Source: Rhizobium sp. Pop5
GTDB taxonomy: Bacteria; Pseudomonadota; Alphaproteobacteria; Rhizobiales; Rhizobiaceae
Direction of reading: 5' to 3'
NCBI RefSeq assembly: GCF_024721175.1
Contig: NZ_CP099399.1
Coordinates: forward strand, 3,642,001 to 3,706,000
DNA length: 64,000 nucleotides
The translations under genes and the position numbers were made by a program. This document shows, piece by piece, positions 1 through 8,718 of this stretch. The notes below the pieces were generated by a model that searched no databases, was not told the DNA's origin, and saw only the letters and a program-made list of their open reading frames with translations. How positions within the stretch are numbered: the stretch's first letter is position 1; each line of letters opens with the position of its first letter.

Positions 1-418
1 CCATATCTGCTATCACTTCGTCGACGACAAGCTGCTTTTTGCCGCCGATACGCTGTTTGCGCTCGGCTGCGGCCGCCTGTTCGAACGCCCCGCCGCCGAC
101 ATGTGGCATTCCCTGCAGAAGCTCGCCGTGCTGCCGGATGAGACCGCCGTGTATTTTGGCCACGAATATACGCTCTCCAACGCCCGTTTCGCGCTCACGG
201 TCGATCCCGACAATGAGCGCCTGAAGAGCCGGGCCGCCGAGATCGAGGCCCTGCGCGCCGAAGGCAAATTCACCATTCCGACGATGTTGGGCCTGGAAAA
301 GGAAACCAACCCGTTCCTGCGCGCCGGCGATCCGGTGATCCGCCGTAATCTGGTCATGGAAGGCAAGACGAACGAGGAGGTCTTTGCCGAGATCCGCAAG
401 CGCAAGGATAATTTCTGA
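1..418 (+). CDS. gloB: Hydroxyacylglutathione hydrolase (glyoxalase II), C-terminal part
   Basis: Open reading frame running in from the left edge (reading starts at base 2), 138 residues left of a protein that is usually about 255. It hydrolyses S-D-lactoylglutathione to D-lactate and glutathione, the second step of methylglyoxal detoxification in the cytoplasm. The N-terminal HxHxDH metal site lies outside the window. What remains shows the bridging aspartate in FAADTLF and the late metal histidine in FGHEYT, followed by the alpha-helical substrate-binding tail with RRNL. The stop codon overlaps the next ATG (TGATG), so the cupin gene downstream is probably translationally coupled. Family assignment is firm; the missing half cannot be judged. 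Confidence 0.93.
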   Translation, partial: HICYHFVDDKLLFAADTLFALGCGRLFERPAADMWHSLQKLAVLPDETAVYFGHEYTLSNARFALTVDPDNERLKSRAAEIEALRAEGKFTIPTMLGLEKETNPFLRAGDPVIRRNLVMEGKTNEEVFAEIRKRKDNF

Positions 419-840
419 TGTCGCCGGAAGAGATCATCCGCGAACTCGGTATGCAGCCGCATCCGGAAGGGGGCTGGTACGTCCAGACCTTCCGCGATGT
501 CTCGGGCGGGGAGCGCGGCTATTCGACGGCGATCTATTACCTGCTGACCAAGGGACAACGCTCGCACTGGCATCGCGTCCATGACGCGGCCGAGGTCTGG
601 CACTATTACGCCGGCGCGCCGTTGGCGCTGCATCGTTCGGAAGACGGGAGGGCAAGCGAAATCCTGACACTCGGAACGAACCTTTCCGCCGGCGAGCGGC
701 CACAGGCGATCATTCCCGCCAATTGGTGGCAATCGGCAGAAACCCTCGGCGATTTCACCTTGGTCGGTTGCACCGTCTCTCCCGGCTTCGTATTTTCGAG
801 CTTCGAGATGGCCCCGCCGGATTGGAAGCCCGGCGGCTGA
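418..840 (+). CDS. Cupin-fold DUF985 family protein
   Basis: A 140-residue protein covering the whole DUF985 (YML079w-like) domain. Typical family features visible are the N-terminal HPEGGWY, the YYLL strand followed by SHWHRV, and the C-terminal GCTVSPGF strand with FEMAPP. The fold is a cupin beta-barrel; the biochemical role of the family is not established, although related structures have sugar- or nucleotide-like ligands modelled. It starts on an ATG overlapping the gloB stop by one base, so the two are likely co-transcribed. No signal peptide, so cytoplasmic. The product is recognised only at the family level. Confidence 0.85.
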   Translation: MSPEEIIRELGMQPHPEGGWYVQTFRDVSGGERGYSTAIYYLLTKGQRSHWHRVHDAAEVWHYYAGAPLALHRSEDGRASEILTLGTNLSAGERPQAIIPANWWQSAETLGDFTLVGCTVSPGFVFSSFEMAPPDWKPGG

Positions 841-843
841 GGG

Positions 844-1731
844 CTACGCCGCCGCAGACTGCGCCGGAATTTTGCGGCGGAACATTTCCTGGGCAGCCAG
901 CACCGCTCCACCGGTGACGAGCAGGCAGGCAAGAGCAATGCGCCAGCTCGGCTCGGCAAATCCGAACAGCGTCAGGATGAGCGTCGAAAGCAGCGGCGCG
1001 GCATAACTTGCCGCGCCGAGAATCTGGATATCGCCATTCTTGACGCCGTAATCCCAGGCATAGAAGGCCGCCCCGACAGGGAAGAGGCCGAGCCCGACGA
1101 CGGCGACCCATTCGACGCTGGTTTCCGGCCAGACGGTCGCCTCCAGGCCAAGATGGCTGAAGAAAGACAGGATGGAGGTCGCAAGGCAGAAGCCGGTGAC
1201 GACATCCGTGGAGACGGCCTCGAAACGCCGTGTCAGCAGCGAATAGCCCGACCATGTGAAGGCGCAGAGGAAGGCGGCGCCGTAACCGACCGCGTAAGCT
1301 CCATCGAAATCGATGCCGTTGCGACCGACGATCAGAAAGGTGCCGCAAAGCCCGGCAAGCGCGCCCGCCACGTGATACCAGCGCAGCCGCTCTCCCGGCA
1401 GAAGCGCCGAGCCGACGACGATCAGAAGCGGCCACAGATAGGAGATCAGCCCTGCCTCCACTGCGGGCGCGTTCCTGAGCGCGGTGAAGTAGAGGAAGTG
1501 ATAGCCGAAGAGACCCGCAATACCGGTGATCCAGACCCGGGCGGGCTGCTTCAGCAGCGCCCGCCGCGCGGGGTTGAGGATCAGCACGACAAGGCCCGGA
1601 ATGCTGCCGATCGCAAAGCAGATGGCCGAAAGCTGGAATGGCGGCATCTTGCCGGAAGAAGCCGTCAGGAGCGCCAGGAACGACCACATCAGAATGGCCG
1701 CAAAACCGATCGCCGTCGCGCGAAGCTTCAT
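844..1731 (-). CDS. EamA/DMT-family membrane transporter (YddG-like exporter)
   Basis: A 295-residue integral membrane protein with about ten hydrophobic helices arranged as two EamA repeats (roughly residues 5-135 and 145-285). The sequence resembles aromatic amino-acid exporters of the YddG type: early conserved MWSFLALLT, a mid-protein GYHFLYFTAL and a second-half WSGYSLLTRRF. It would export amino acids or other small metabolites across the inner membrane; the substrate is inference. It lies convergent to the cupin gene with only three bases between the stops. The ATG at 1731 opens directly on the first transmembrane helix, which supports it as the start. Confidence 0.85.
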   Translation of the reverse strand: MKLRATAIGFAAILMWSFLALLTASSGKMPPFQLSAICFAIGSIPGLVVLILNPARRALLKQPARVWITGIAGLFGYHFLYFTALRNAPAVEAGLISYLWPLLIVVGSALLPGERLRWYHVAGALAGLCGTFLIVGRNGIDFDGAYAVGYGAAFLCAFTWSGYSLLTRRFEAVSTDVVTGFCLATSILSFFSHLGLEATVWPETSVEWVAVVGLGLFPVGAAFYAWDYGVKNGDIQILGAASYAAPLLSTLILTLFGFAEPSWRIALACLLVTGGAVLAAQEMFRRKIPAQSAAA

Positions 1732-1761
1732 CTGTCCCCCTTCACGGAGGCGAAAGCTCCG

Positions 1762-2541
1762 TCAGCCGACACTGCCATATTTGACGGCCGTGATCGTCAC
1801 CATTCCATATTCCGTGGGAATGCGCACATAGACCGGAGCATATACATTGGCCGCCTCCGACTTGGCAAACCAGATTTCCATACGGTCGCTCTTGCTGAGA
1901 TAGTCGATGTCCTTGCGGCCCTTCTTGTAGCCGGACCGCGGCACGAAACGCACGCTGCAGACGACCGCCTTGCCCTTGAAGCCATCGGTCGAAAAATCCT
2001 CGTCGCCCTTCGGCGAAAGCACCAGATCCATGCGCGTCTCGCCATCGAAGATCGGCAGCGTCTGCGAGCAGACCTTGGTATCCCCGGTGAAGACAAGGCC
2101 GGAGATGGGATCGAGCACCGAACGCATGTCGCGCGGCGTGACGTCGATCCAGTTCTTCGGGCGCTTCGGCGGTGGTGTCGTCGTCGCTGAGATGATGTTG
2201 CCGTCGCGGTAGCTGACTTCGTAGACGCGGGCCTTCTTGCCGCTCTTGTAGTAAAGCGAATATTTCAGCGCCTGCAGCCTGTCGTTACGCACGACGCCGG
2301 TGACGCTGGTTTTTGCCTGGATCTTGGTGACGAGGTCGGCAAGGCCGGAGGAATTGATGTCGCCGGCGATCTTGTAGCTGTGATCGTCCTCGATCTGCGT
2401 CAGGAACGCTGCGCGCGCGATCGGCAGGCCGGCGAGCGCCACCCGATATTCCGTCCGATGCTGGATCTCGGCCGCCGATGCCGGTATGGCAAGAAGCGCG
2501 GCGACGGCCGAAATGAAAATTCGTCTGCCCGAATGAGCCAT
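1762..2541 (-). CDS. Secreted DUF3108 domain protein
   Basis: A 259-residue exported protein. The ATG at 2541 gives a typical signal peptide (SGRR followed by ISAVAALLAIPASAAE, cleavage expected after ASA); a TTG two codons upstream would only add two residues. The mature part matches DUF3108: RTEYRVALAGLPIARAAF at the start, a KSGKKARVYEVSYRDG stretch and a PIFDGETRMDL segment in the middle. Family members are periplasmic beta-rich proteins related in fold to lipoprotein carriers; no reaction is known. It lies alone on the minus strand, upstream of and divergent from rpmB, with about 240 bases between them. Confidence 0.8.
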   Translation of the reverse strand: MAHSGRRIFISAVAALLAIPASAAEIQHRTEYRVALAGLPIARAAFLTQIEDDHSYKIAGDINSSGLADLVTKIQAKTSVTGVVRNDRLQALKYSLYYKSGKKARVYEVSYRDGNIISATTTPPPKRPKNWIDVTPRDMRSVLDPISGLVFTGDTKVCSQTLPIFDGETRMDLVLSPKGDEDFSTDGFKGKAVVCSVRFVPRSGYKKGRKDIDYLSKSDRMEIWFAKSEAANVYAPVYVRIPTEYGMVTITAVKYGSVG

Positions 2542-2782
2542 GAACAAAGCCTTGTTTTACCGGGCGCAGGCAGCCCATGCTGAGCGCTCTATACTCCCGC
2601 CGTGAAGGGAAGAAAACAGCAGCTTTTTGACAGAATTGCGGGAAAGGCCAAGGTTTGGCTTGACGCGAGCAGGCTCTCTGACTATAGAACCGCAACTTTC
2701 CAATCATGCCTGTTGGATTGCGAGCCCGGTTTTGCCGGGAATGGCAATTCGATGGCCCGAGAAAAACAAGAATAGGTGTTCC

Positions 2783-3079
2783 ATGTCCCGCGTGTGCGAA
2801 TTGACCGGCAAGGCCGTCCTGACTGGTAACAATGTCAGCCATGCCAACAACAAGACCAAGCGCCGTTTCCTGCCGAACCTGTGCCAGGTCACGCTGATTT
2901 CCGACGCGCTGAACCAGCGTTATCGTCTTCGCGTTTCGGCTGCCGCTCTTCGCTCCGTCGAGCACCGTGGCGGCCTCGATGCCTTCTTGATCAAGGCAAG
3001 CGAGAACGAACTGTCGATGCGTGCGCGCCTGCTGCGCCGTCAGATCGTCAAGAAGACTGCCGAAGCCGCTGCTGCGTAA
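2783..3079 (+). CDS. rpmB: 50S ribosomal protein L28
   Basis: A 98-residue bL28 protein of normal alphaproteobacterial length. It begins [20 protein letters not shown], the diagnostic L28 start, continues with TKRRFLPNL and the basic [12 protein letters not shown] tail. It is a structural protein of the large ribosomal subunit. The ATG at 2783 was chosen because it gives the canonical N-terminus; the frame stays open upstream but that extension is not L28-like. It is a single gene with its own intrinsic terminator 27 bases beyond the stop. Confidence 0.98.
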   Translation: MSRVCELTGKAVLTGNNVSHANNKTKRRFLPNLCQVTLISDALNQRYRLRVSAAALRSVEHRGGLDAFLIKASENELSMRARLLRRQIVKKTAEAAAA

Positions 3080-3106
3080 GCTTCTGCCATTCTTTCATAC
3101 GGCTTC

Positions 3107-3142
3107 AAAAGGCTTGAACGGGTAATACCGGACAAGCCTTTT
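3107..3142 (+). terminator. Intrinsic terminator of rpmB
   Basis: Perfect 10-bp inverted repeat AAAAGGCTTG / CAAGCCTTTT, with a further CGG/CCG pairing inside the 16-nt loop, 27 bases after the rpmB stop. The A-rich left arm and T-rich right arm would allow it to work in both directions. It separates rpmB from the transporter gene downstream, so the latter probably has its own promoter or depends on read-through. Confidence 0.8.
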
Positions 3143-3162
3143 GCTTTGCCTGAGCACTCCAA

Positions 3163-3192
3163 CTGGTGGCATCACCCAGGATAAAAAAATGC
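3163..3192 (+). promoter_or_regulatory. Hairpin with A-rich tail overlapping the yhhQ start (possible preQ1-like riboswitch)
   Basis: Immediately before the transporter start the RNA can form CTGG(TG)-GCAT-(CA)C-CCAG followed by GATAAAAAAATGC. The loop GCAT (3169-3172) is exactly complementary to ATGC at 3189-3192, which contains the start codon, so an H-type pseudoknot with an A-rich strand in the groove is possible. That is the general architecture of class I preQ1 riboswitches, and the downstream gene belongs to the queuosine-precursor transporter family. The AGGA ribosome-binding site (3178-3181) lies in the 3' arm of the hairpin. The fold is seen in the sequence; the ligand is inference, and the consensus loop of known preQ1-I RNAs is not reproduced. 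Confidence 0.35.
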
Positions 3193-3824
3193 TGAAGACC
3201 CGCTATACCCTTGCCTATGTCGCGCTGATGACGCTCGTCGTCGTCGCTTCAAACTTCCTCGTCCAGTTCCCGCTGAACGCCGAAGTCGCCGGCATCAATC
3301 TCGCCGATATTCTGACCTGGGGCGCCTTCTCCTACCCGGTTGCCTTCCTGATCACCGATCTGACCAACCGCCAGTTCGGTCCGCAGGCCGCCCGCAAGGT
3401 CGTCTTTGCCGGCTTCGTCGTCGGCGTCACCCTCTCCTTCTTCACCTCGGCGCCGCGCATAGCGGTCGCCTCCGGCTCGGCCTATCTCGCCGGCCAGCTG
3501 CTCGATATCGCCGTCTTCAACCGCCTTCGTCGCCAGGCCTGGTGGCGCGCGCCGCTCGTCGGCTCGCTGATCGGCTCGGCGCTCGATACGGTGATGTTCT
3601 TCTCGCTTTCCTTTGCCGCGTTTTTCGTCTTCCTCGGTCCGAACGAGCCTTTCGCGCTCGAGTCGGCACCGATCCTCGGCGTTCTGGCTGCTGAAGCCCC
3701 ACGCTGGATTTCCTGGGCGATCGGCGATTTCGCCGTGAAGATGATCGTCGGCCTGGTCATGCTGCTGCCATACGGCGCGCTGATGAATGTGCTGCGGCCG
3801 ATGCAGGCCGCCCGCGCCAGCTAA
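3189..3824 (+). CDS. yhhQ: Queuosine precursor transporter (VUT/YhhQ family)
   Basis: A 211-residue inner-membrane protein with about six hydrophobic helices, matching the COG1738 family. Members import 7-cyano- or 7-aminomethyl-7-deazaguanine for queuosine modification of tRNA. Visible family marks are the early VVASNFLVQFPL, the LTWGAFSYPVAFLITDL segment, the NRQFGPQAARK loop, and late acidic and aromatic residues around PRWISWAIGDF. The ATG at 3189 is preferred over an upstream one at 3141 because it has an AGGA seven bases before it, and because the upstream 16 residues (positions 3141-3188) are hydrophilic and overlap the rpmB terminator. A structured leader sits right on the start codon. 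Confidence 0.85.
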   Translation: MLKTRYTLAYVALMTLVVVASNFLVQFPLNAEVAGINLADILTWGAFSYPVAFLITDLTNRQFGPQAARKVVFAGFVVGVTLSFFTSAPRIAVASGSAYLAGQLLDIAVFNRLRRQAWWRAPLVGSLIGSALDTVMFFSLSFAAFFVFLGPNEPFALESAPILGVLAAEAPRWISWAIGDFAVKMIVGLVMLLPYGALMNVLRPMQAARAS

Positions 3825-3825
3825 A

Positions 3826-4392
3826 TTATCGACGCCGCCGGACCGCACCGGCGGCGATTGCGGGATGCAGAAGCACCTCAGCGACCAGACCATCGATCTC
3901 TCGCGACGAGTCGAGGCGCAAGACCGGCGCGGTCTGCGTTTCCAGCCATTGCTCATGCGCAGTAAGACTGCGGCGTTCGGGACCTGATGTATCGTAACTT
4001 GCCGCCCATTCCATGAATTCCCCACTTTTGACTTCCATGTCGCCGCCAGGCCCGATCCTCTCTCCATATCGGGCGATCTCCCGCGCACGGATTCGCGCCA
4101 TCCGGAGGTCCGGCTCGATCCTCAGGAACACGATCAGGTCATAGAACGGCTCGATCTGCCTCCCCCATTTCAGCGCCGATCCGGAGAGCACCCACCCGTC
4201 ATACTGCGCCGCCGCCTCGAGGAGCAGCCGGATGCGTTCATCGGCATCCCTCGGCGTCGTGAACGGCGGGTCGGTCGGCAACCAGAAGAAATCGTCGGTG
4301 TCGAGATGGGCGATATCGAGCTTTTCGGCAAGCGCAAGGCCGAGCGATGTCGTGCCGGAGCCGGACGCGCCCATGACATGGATATGCACCAA
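3826..4392 (-). CDS. P-loop NTPase, adenylate-kinase/shikimate-kinase-like
   Basis: A 188-residue cytoplasmic protein with an N-terminal Walker A loop GASGSGTTSLG at residues 8-18 and a following HLDTDDFFW strand, the pattern of small nucleoside or metabolite kinases (AAA_17/FLAP-like topology). An arginine-rich lid-like part (RMARIRAREIARYGER) follows. In place of the usual lysine-threonine of GKT/S, the loop reads GTTS, an unusual substitution because the phosphate-binding lysine is absent; activity may therefore be altered. The stop lies one base from the yhhQ stop (convergent). The substrate cannot be deduced. Confidence 0.7.
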   Translation of the reverse strand: MVHIHVMGASGSGTTSLGLALAEKLDIAHLDTDDFFWLPTDPPFTTPRDADERIRLLLEAAAQYDGWVLSGSALKWGRQIEPFYDLIVFLRIEPDLRMARIRAREIARYGERIGPGGDMEVKSGEFMEWAASYDTSGPERRSLTAHEQWLETQTAPVLRLDSSREIDGLVAEVLLHPAIAAGAVRRRR

Positions 4393-4480
4393 GATTTCTC
4401 TCCGAATGCTGATTTTCCGATTTGCGGCTCATTCCGATAGCCAAGGCATATGACATCAGTCTGACGCATCGAGCGTCAAG

Positions 4481-5488
4481 CTATTCGGTCAGTCGAAATT
4501 CCAGCATCAGATTGCGCTGCAGGATCGAGTGATTGTCGTCCGACACCATGATGATGTGGGTCGTGCCGTCAGCTGCCTGGAAAGCGTCAAGTCCCTCCAT
4601 ATTGTCGATCTGCGAATTGAAATCGCCTTCGAGCAAAAGTTCGCCGTCAACGACGGCGCCGGGCCTGATATCGGCGCACTTGATGCGCCGAAGGCGCATT
4701 CCGATGCCTTCGGCCATGTTGAAACGGCGCTCCAGGAGCAGCAGATCGCCATTCGGCAGGAAGGCGCCATCCGTGGCGTCGAAGCTTCCGTCCCGCTTGA
4801 CTGAGAAAAGCCCTTTCAGCGGGCCACTGAGAATGGCCGCCATCCGGTTGCCCTCGCTGTCGAGACCGCGCTCGGAGACGATGACCACACCGCCCTTGAG
4901 TGGGCTGGTTTCAGGCGCGACGGCGATGGTTTCGATGCCGCGATTGTCGCTCAGCATCTTCCGAGGGATGAGGATCGGCAGGGTGCCGATCGCGCCCGAT
5001 TCGGCAAAACCTGGATCGGGATAGATATCGACGCGATGAATCTGCTCGAAAGAAACCAGGACCCGGTCTGCGTCGAATGCCAGGCCCTCCGCATCCATCT
5101 GACCCTTACCCTCAAAGCTGCGCCCGGAGCGGTTCTTCATCGGAGTGATTTCGACATTCGAAAGACCGGAAAGCCTGCTCTTGGCATCGCGTTCGATGCT
5201 GCCGGTCAGCCACTGGCCGGTATCGAGCACGACGACGAAATGTTTCTGGTCCGGGCGGAAGCGAATGGAGGAGAGCGAACCGAACAACGCCTTGCTGGAA
5301 ACCATTTCCAGTCCGCCGAGAAATTCCAGCGGGCCGAATTTCGTCTCGGACGAGCCGATCCTGAAATCCGAGATTTGCCGGCTAATGACCGGTATCTCGG
5401 CGCCGGCGCATGCCTTGGATGCGCCGGCCGCGATGGAAAGGACAACCGCCGCCGCGCGGCAAAGGCGCTTGGCAGTCATCCCATGCAT
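4481..5488 (-). CDS. Secreted esterase-like phytase-family protein
   Basis: A 335-residue exported protein with a signal peptide (LCRAAAVVLSIAAGASKACAG) and a beta-propeller-like body. It matches the family called esterase-like activity of phytase: LGGLEMVSS near the front, FRPDQKHFVVVLDTG, the middle MDAEGLAFDADRVLVSFE, IETIAVAPE, and the late DNMEGLDAF followed by DDNHSILQ. Members are periplasmic; phosphatase or esterase activity is annotated by similarity rather than shown. It follows cobT by 15 bases on the same strand and could be read from the cobST transcript. ATG codons at 5488 and 5479 are both possible; the first is used. Confidence 0.8.
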   Translation of the reverse strand: MHGMTAKRLCRAAAVVLSIAAGASKACAGAEIPVISRQISDFRIGSSETKFGPLEFLGGLEMVSSKALFGSLSSIRFRPDQKHFVVVLDTGQWLTGSIERDAKSRLSGLSNVEITPMKNRSGRSFEGKGQMDAEGLAFDADRVLVSFEQIHRVDIYPDPGFAESGAIGTLPILIPRKMLSDNRGIETIAVAPETSPLKGGVVIVSERGLDSEGNRMAAILSGPLKGLFSVKRDGSFDATDGAFLPNGDLLLLERRFNMAEGIGMRLRRIKCADIRPGAVVDGELLLEGDFNSQIDNMEGLDAFQAADGTTHIIMVSDDNHSILQRNLMLEFRLTE

Positions 5489-5503
5489 TCCCTTCCAGCG
5501 GCG

Positions 5504-7405
5504 TCAGCCGGCACGGCGTAGCCGGCCGCCGCGCGGCTGGGCGGATTGATCTTCGAAGAGAGAGGCAAGCTGCTCGGTCATAGCACCGGCCAGCTCGTCG
5601 GCATCGACGATCGTCACGGCGCGGCGATAATAGCGCGTCACGTCGTGACCGATACCGATCGCCAGCAGTTCCACAGGCGAACGAGTTTCGATCTGCTCGA
5701 TGACGGCGCGAAGGTGCCGCTCCAGATAGTTGCCCGGATTGACCGACAGCGTCGAATCGTCGACCGGCGCGCCATCCGAGATCATCATCAGGATGCGGCG
5801 CTGCTCGCGACGGGCGAGCAGGCGATTATGCGCCCAGATCAGCGCCTCTCCGTCGATATTTTCCTTGAGCAGGCCCTCGCGCATCATCAGCCCGAGATTG
5901 GAGCGTGCCCGCCGCCAGGGTGCGTCGGCCGATTTGTAGATGATGTGGCGCAGGTCGTTGAGGCGACCCGGCGTCTGCGGCTTGCCGCCGGCGAGCCAGG
6001 TTTCGCGCGCCTGCCCGCCCTTCCAGGCCTTCGTCGTGAAGCCGAGGATCTCGACCTTGACGCCGCAGCGCTCCAGCGTACGGGCGAGAATGTCGGCGCA
6101 GGTGGCGGCAACCGTGATCGGCCGGCCGCGCATCGAGCCGGAATTGTCGATGAGCAGGGTGACGACGGTATCGCGGAACTGCGTGTCGCGCTCCATCTTG
6201 AAGGAAAGCGCCTGCATCGGATCGATGATGATACGCTGCAACCGGGCCGGATCGAGATAGCCCTCCTCCAGGTCGAAATCCCACGAGCGGTTCTGCTGTG
6301 CCATCAGACGGCGCTGCAGCCGGTTGGCAAGACGACCGACCGCCCCTTGCAGATGCGCAAGCTGCTTGTCGAGGAAGGCGCGCAGGCGCTCCAGCTCGGC
6401 GGCATCGCAAAGCTCTTCGGCGGTGATGATCTCATCGAATTCTTCGGTATAGACGTGATAATCGACCTTCTCGTTGAAATCGGCGAAAGGCGTGTTCGGA
6501 CGGCGGGTCTCGCCCGGCGTTTCCGAATCGTCCTCACCCTCTTCCATCATGTCGTCGTCGGAGATTTCGGCGCCTTCGGTTTCGCCGTCCTCCATCTGCT
6601 CGTCGGAGACTTCGCTGTCCTCGACGGGGGCGGCATCGGTGCCGGCATCCTCGTCGACCTCGTCCTGGTCCTGCTCGTCGCCGTTCGGCTGGTCTTCCTG
6701 CTCCGACTGGTCGTCATTGTCGGCTTCGCTGTCGTCGTCGCCGTATTCCTCGGCCATCTCCATGGCCGACAGCATGTTGCGGATGACCTTGGCGAAGGCC
6801 TGCTGGTCGTTGATCGCATTCGTGAGGTTGTCGAGCTCCGGACCCGCCTTGTCCTCGATGAAGGAACGCCAGAGGTCGAGCACCTTGCCGGCGGTTTCAG
6901 GCGGCCGCTGGCCGGTCAGCTTCTCGCGCACCATCATGGCGACGGCTTCGCCGATCGGCGCGTCTTCCTGACGCTCGATGCCGGTGAAATTCGCCTTGGA
7001 ATATTTCTCTTCCGTCATGGAGCGCAGGTTCGCCGCCACGCCCTCCATGCGCAGCGTGCCGATCGATTCGACACGCGCCTGCTCGACCGCATCGAAGATC
7101 GCCCGGGCGTCCGAGCCCTGCGGCGCCATCGTCGTATGCACCTTTTCGTCATGACAGGCGAGGCGCAGCGCCATGGAATCGCCGAGCCCGCGGGTGACCG
7201 CCAGCTCGTGCGCCGTCGGCCGCTTGGAAAGCTCCGGCAGCCGAATGCGCTCGCCGGTCATACCCGGCCGTTCATTGGCGAAGGTCACCTCGACATCGCC
7301 GTCGCCGGCGATCGAGCGCACGCAACCTGAGATCGCCCGGCGCAGCGGCTCGACGTCGACGGGCGCACCGGGCTTTGCTTTCGAATTGTCACCGCGAGCT
7401 GCCAT
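5504..7405 (-). CDS. cobT: Cobaltochelatase subunit CobT
   Basis: A 633-residue subunit of the aerobic cobaltochelatase CobNST, which inserts cobalt into hydrogenobyrinic acid a,c-diamide during vitamin B12 synthesis. Order: an N-terminal CobT domain, a very acidic linker (about residues 219-298, mostly Asp/Glu), and a C-terminal von Willebrand A domain with the MIDAS metal motif DNSGS at residues 420-424. The ATG at 7405 gives the usual N-terminus [10 protein letters not shown]; an in-frame upstream start at 7447 would run back into the end of cobS. It lies 13 bases after cobS on the same strand and the two form an AAA+/MIDAS pair similar to BchI/BchD. Confidence 0.96.
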   Translation of the reverse strand: MAARGDNSKAKPGAPVDVEPLRRAISGCVRSIAGDGDVEVTFANERPGMTGERIRLPELSKRPTAHELAVTRGLGDSMALRLACHDEKVHTTMAPQGSDARAIFDAVEQARVESIGTLRMEGVAANLRSMTEEKYSKANFTGIERQEDAPIGEAVAMMVREKLTGQRPPETAGKVLDLWRSFIEDKAGPELDNLTNAINDQQAFAKVIRNMLSAMEMAEEYGDDDSEADNDDQSEQEDQPNGDEQDQDEVDEDAGTDAAPVEDSEVSDEQMEDGETEGAEISDDDMMEEGEDDSETPGETRRPNTPFADFNEKVDYHVYTEEFDEIITAEELCDAAELERLRAFLDKQLAHLQGAVGRLANRLQRRLMAQQNRSWDFDLEEGYLDPARLQRIIIDPMQALSFKMERDTQFRDTVVTLLIDNSGSMRGRPITVAATCADILARTLERCGVKVEILGFTTKAWKGGQARETWLAGGKPQTPGRLNDLRHIIYKSADAPWRRARSNLGLMMREGLLKENIDGEALIWAHNRLLARREQRRILMMISDGAPVDDSTLSVNPGNYLERHLRAVIEQIETRSPVELLAIGIGHDVTRYYRRAVTIVDADELAGAMTEQLASLFEDQSAQPRGGRLRRAG

Positions 7406-7418
7406 GATCGGTCGGGCC

Positions 7419-8414
7419 TCAGGCTCCGAGAACGATGTTGGCGGCACTTTCCTTCAGCTCGACGCCGAAGGCGCGCTGATAGTGCTCGGCCACCAGCGGG
7501 CGCTCCAGCTCGTCGCACTTGTTAAGGAAGGTGACGCGGAAGGCGAAGGCGAGGTCGCCGAAGATCTCGGCGTTTTCTGCCCAGGTAATGACCGTGCGCG
7601 GGCTCATGACGGTCGAGAGATCACCGTTCATGAAGGCGGCGCGTGTCAGGTCGGCGACCCTCACCATCTTGGAAACCGTCTCGCGGCCGTTCTTGTCCTT
7701 GCCGAAGCTCTTCACCTTGGCGGCGACGATATTCACTTCGTGATCATGCGGCAGGTAGTTTAGCGTCGTCACGATCGACCAGCGGTCCATCTGCGCCTGG
7801 TTGATCTGCTGCGTGCCATGGTAGAGGCCGGTCGTGTCGCCGAGACCGATCGTGTTCGCCGTCGCAAACAGACGGAACGCCGGGTGCGGCCGGATGACGC
7901 GGCTCTGATCGAGCAGCGTCAGGCGGCCGGAGGATTCCAGTACGCGCTGGATGACGAACATCACATCGGGGCGGCCGGCATCATACTCGTCGAAGACGAG
8001 CGCAACATTGTGCTGATAGGCCCAGGGCAGGATGCCGTCCTTGAATTCCGTGACCTGCAGCCCGTCCTTGACGACGATCGCATCTTTGCCGACGAGATCG
8101 ATACGGCTGACATGGCTGTCGAGGTTGATGCGCACGCACGGCCAGTTGAGGCGAGCCGCCACCTGCTCGATATGCGAGGACTTGCCCGTGCCGTGATAGC
8201 CGGAGATCATCACGCGGCGGTTATGCGCGAAGCCTGCGAGAATGGCGAGCGTCGTCTCGCGGTCGAACAGGTAGTCGGGGTCGAGGTCCGGCACATAGGC
8301 GTCGCCCTTGCTGTAGGCGGGAACGCGGATGTCGGAATCGATGCCGAAGGTTTCGCGGACCGAAACGGTAGTGTCGGGCAGTTGTGAAATATCGAGGTCG
8401 ATCTTGCTCATCAT
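7419..8414 (-). CDS. cobS: Cobaltochelatase subunit CobS (AAA+ ATPase)
   Basis: A 331-residue AAA+ ATPase that works with CobT to drive CobN-dependent cobalt insertion. Walker [10 protein letters not shown] is at residues 72-80 and Walker B LVFDEYD at 139-145; a sensor-like FATANTIG and the CobS-typical [14 protein letters not shown] follow. Length and sequence are those of rhizobial CobS. It is the first gene of a cobS-cobT unit; the ATGs at 8414 and 8411 are adjacent and either could be used. CobN and the rest of the B12 genes are not in this window. No cobalamin riboswitch is evident in the 300 bases upstream. Confidence 0.96.
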   Translation of the reverse strand: MMSKIDLDISQLPDTTVSVRETFGIDSDIRVPAYSKGDAYVPDLDPDYLFDRETTLAILAGFAHNRRVMISGYHGTGKSSHIEQVAARLNWPCVRINLDSHVSRIDLVGKDAIVVKDGLQVTEFKDGILPWAYQHNVALVFDEYDAGRPDVMFVIQRVLESSGRLTLLDQSRVIRPHPAFRLFATANTIGLGDTTGLYHGTQQINQAQMDRWSIVTTLNYLPHDHEVNIVAAKVKSFGKDKNGRETVSKMVRVADLTRAAFMNGDLSTVMSPRTVITWAENAEIFGDLAFAFRVTFLNKCDELERPLVAEHYQRAFGVELKESAANIVLGA

Positions 8415-8718
8415 GTCTCCAAGGCGGGTGAAGCCACCCGGCCATACTGTCTCAGGCCATGTCGCAACCGTGACGCCGCGATTTTTCCGCGCCCGTCCAG
8501 GTCGGAACGTCGGCGATACTTCTCCGGGACTGAAACGAAACCTCGGCGGGATAATGACCGCTTGCGAGCATTCTTGAAAGAGTCCCGGACAAGAAACGCC
8601 GCGTCCGGAAGGTCGGCGGAGGCGATGTCAGGAGAACACGCAAATATGCGCCGCGTTTGCCTGCGGCCTCAGCCGATTTGGACCATACCCGATTGAAGCC
8701 CAAGAGCAAGGACGGGAA
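8415..8718. other. Intergenic region between the J-domain gene and cobS
   Basis: About 300 bases without a convincing gene. A minus-strand frame across it (8452-8709) has no recognisable domain. The right end holds the tail of the J-domain transcript and the left end the cobS leader. I see no riboswitch, palindrome or terminator with a clear T-run. Confidence 0.5.

Noticed and set aside
2285..2965. A 226-residue minus-strand frame across the rpmB start
   Set aside because: It covers the rpmB promoter and the DUF3108 start in another frame; no domain similarity.
5546..7330. A 594-residue plus-strand frame opposite cobT
   Set aside because: Composition is a mirror of the CobT coding strand, including Val/Leu-rich stretches opposite the acidic linker; no domain recognised.
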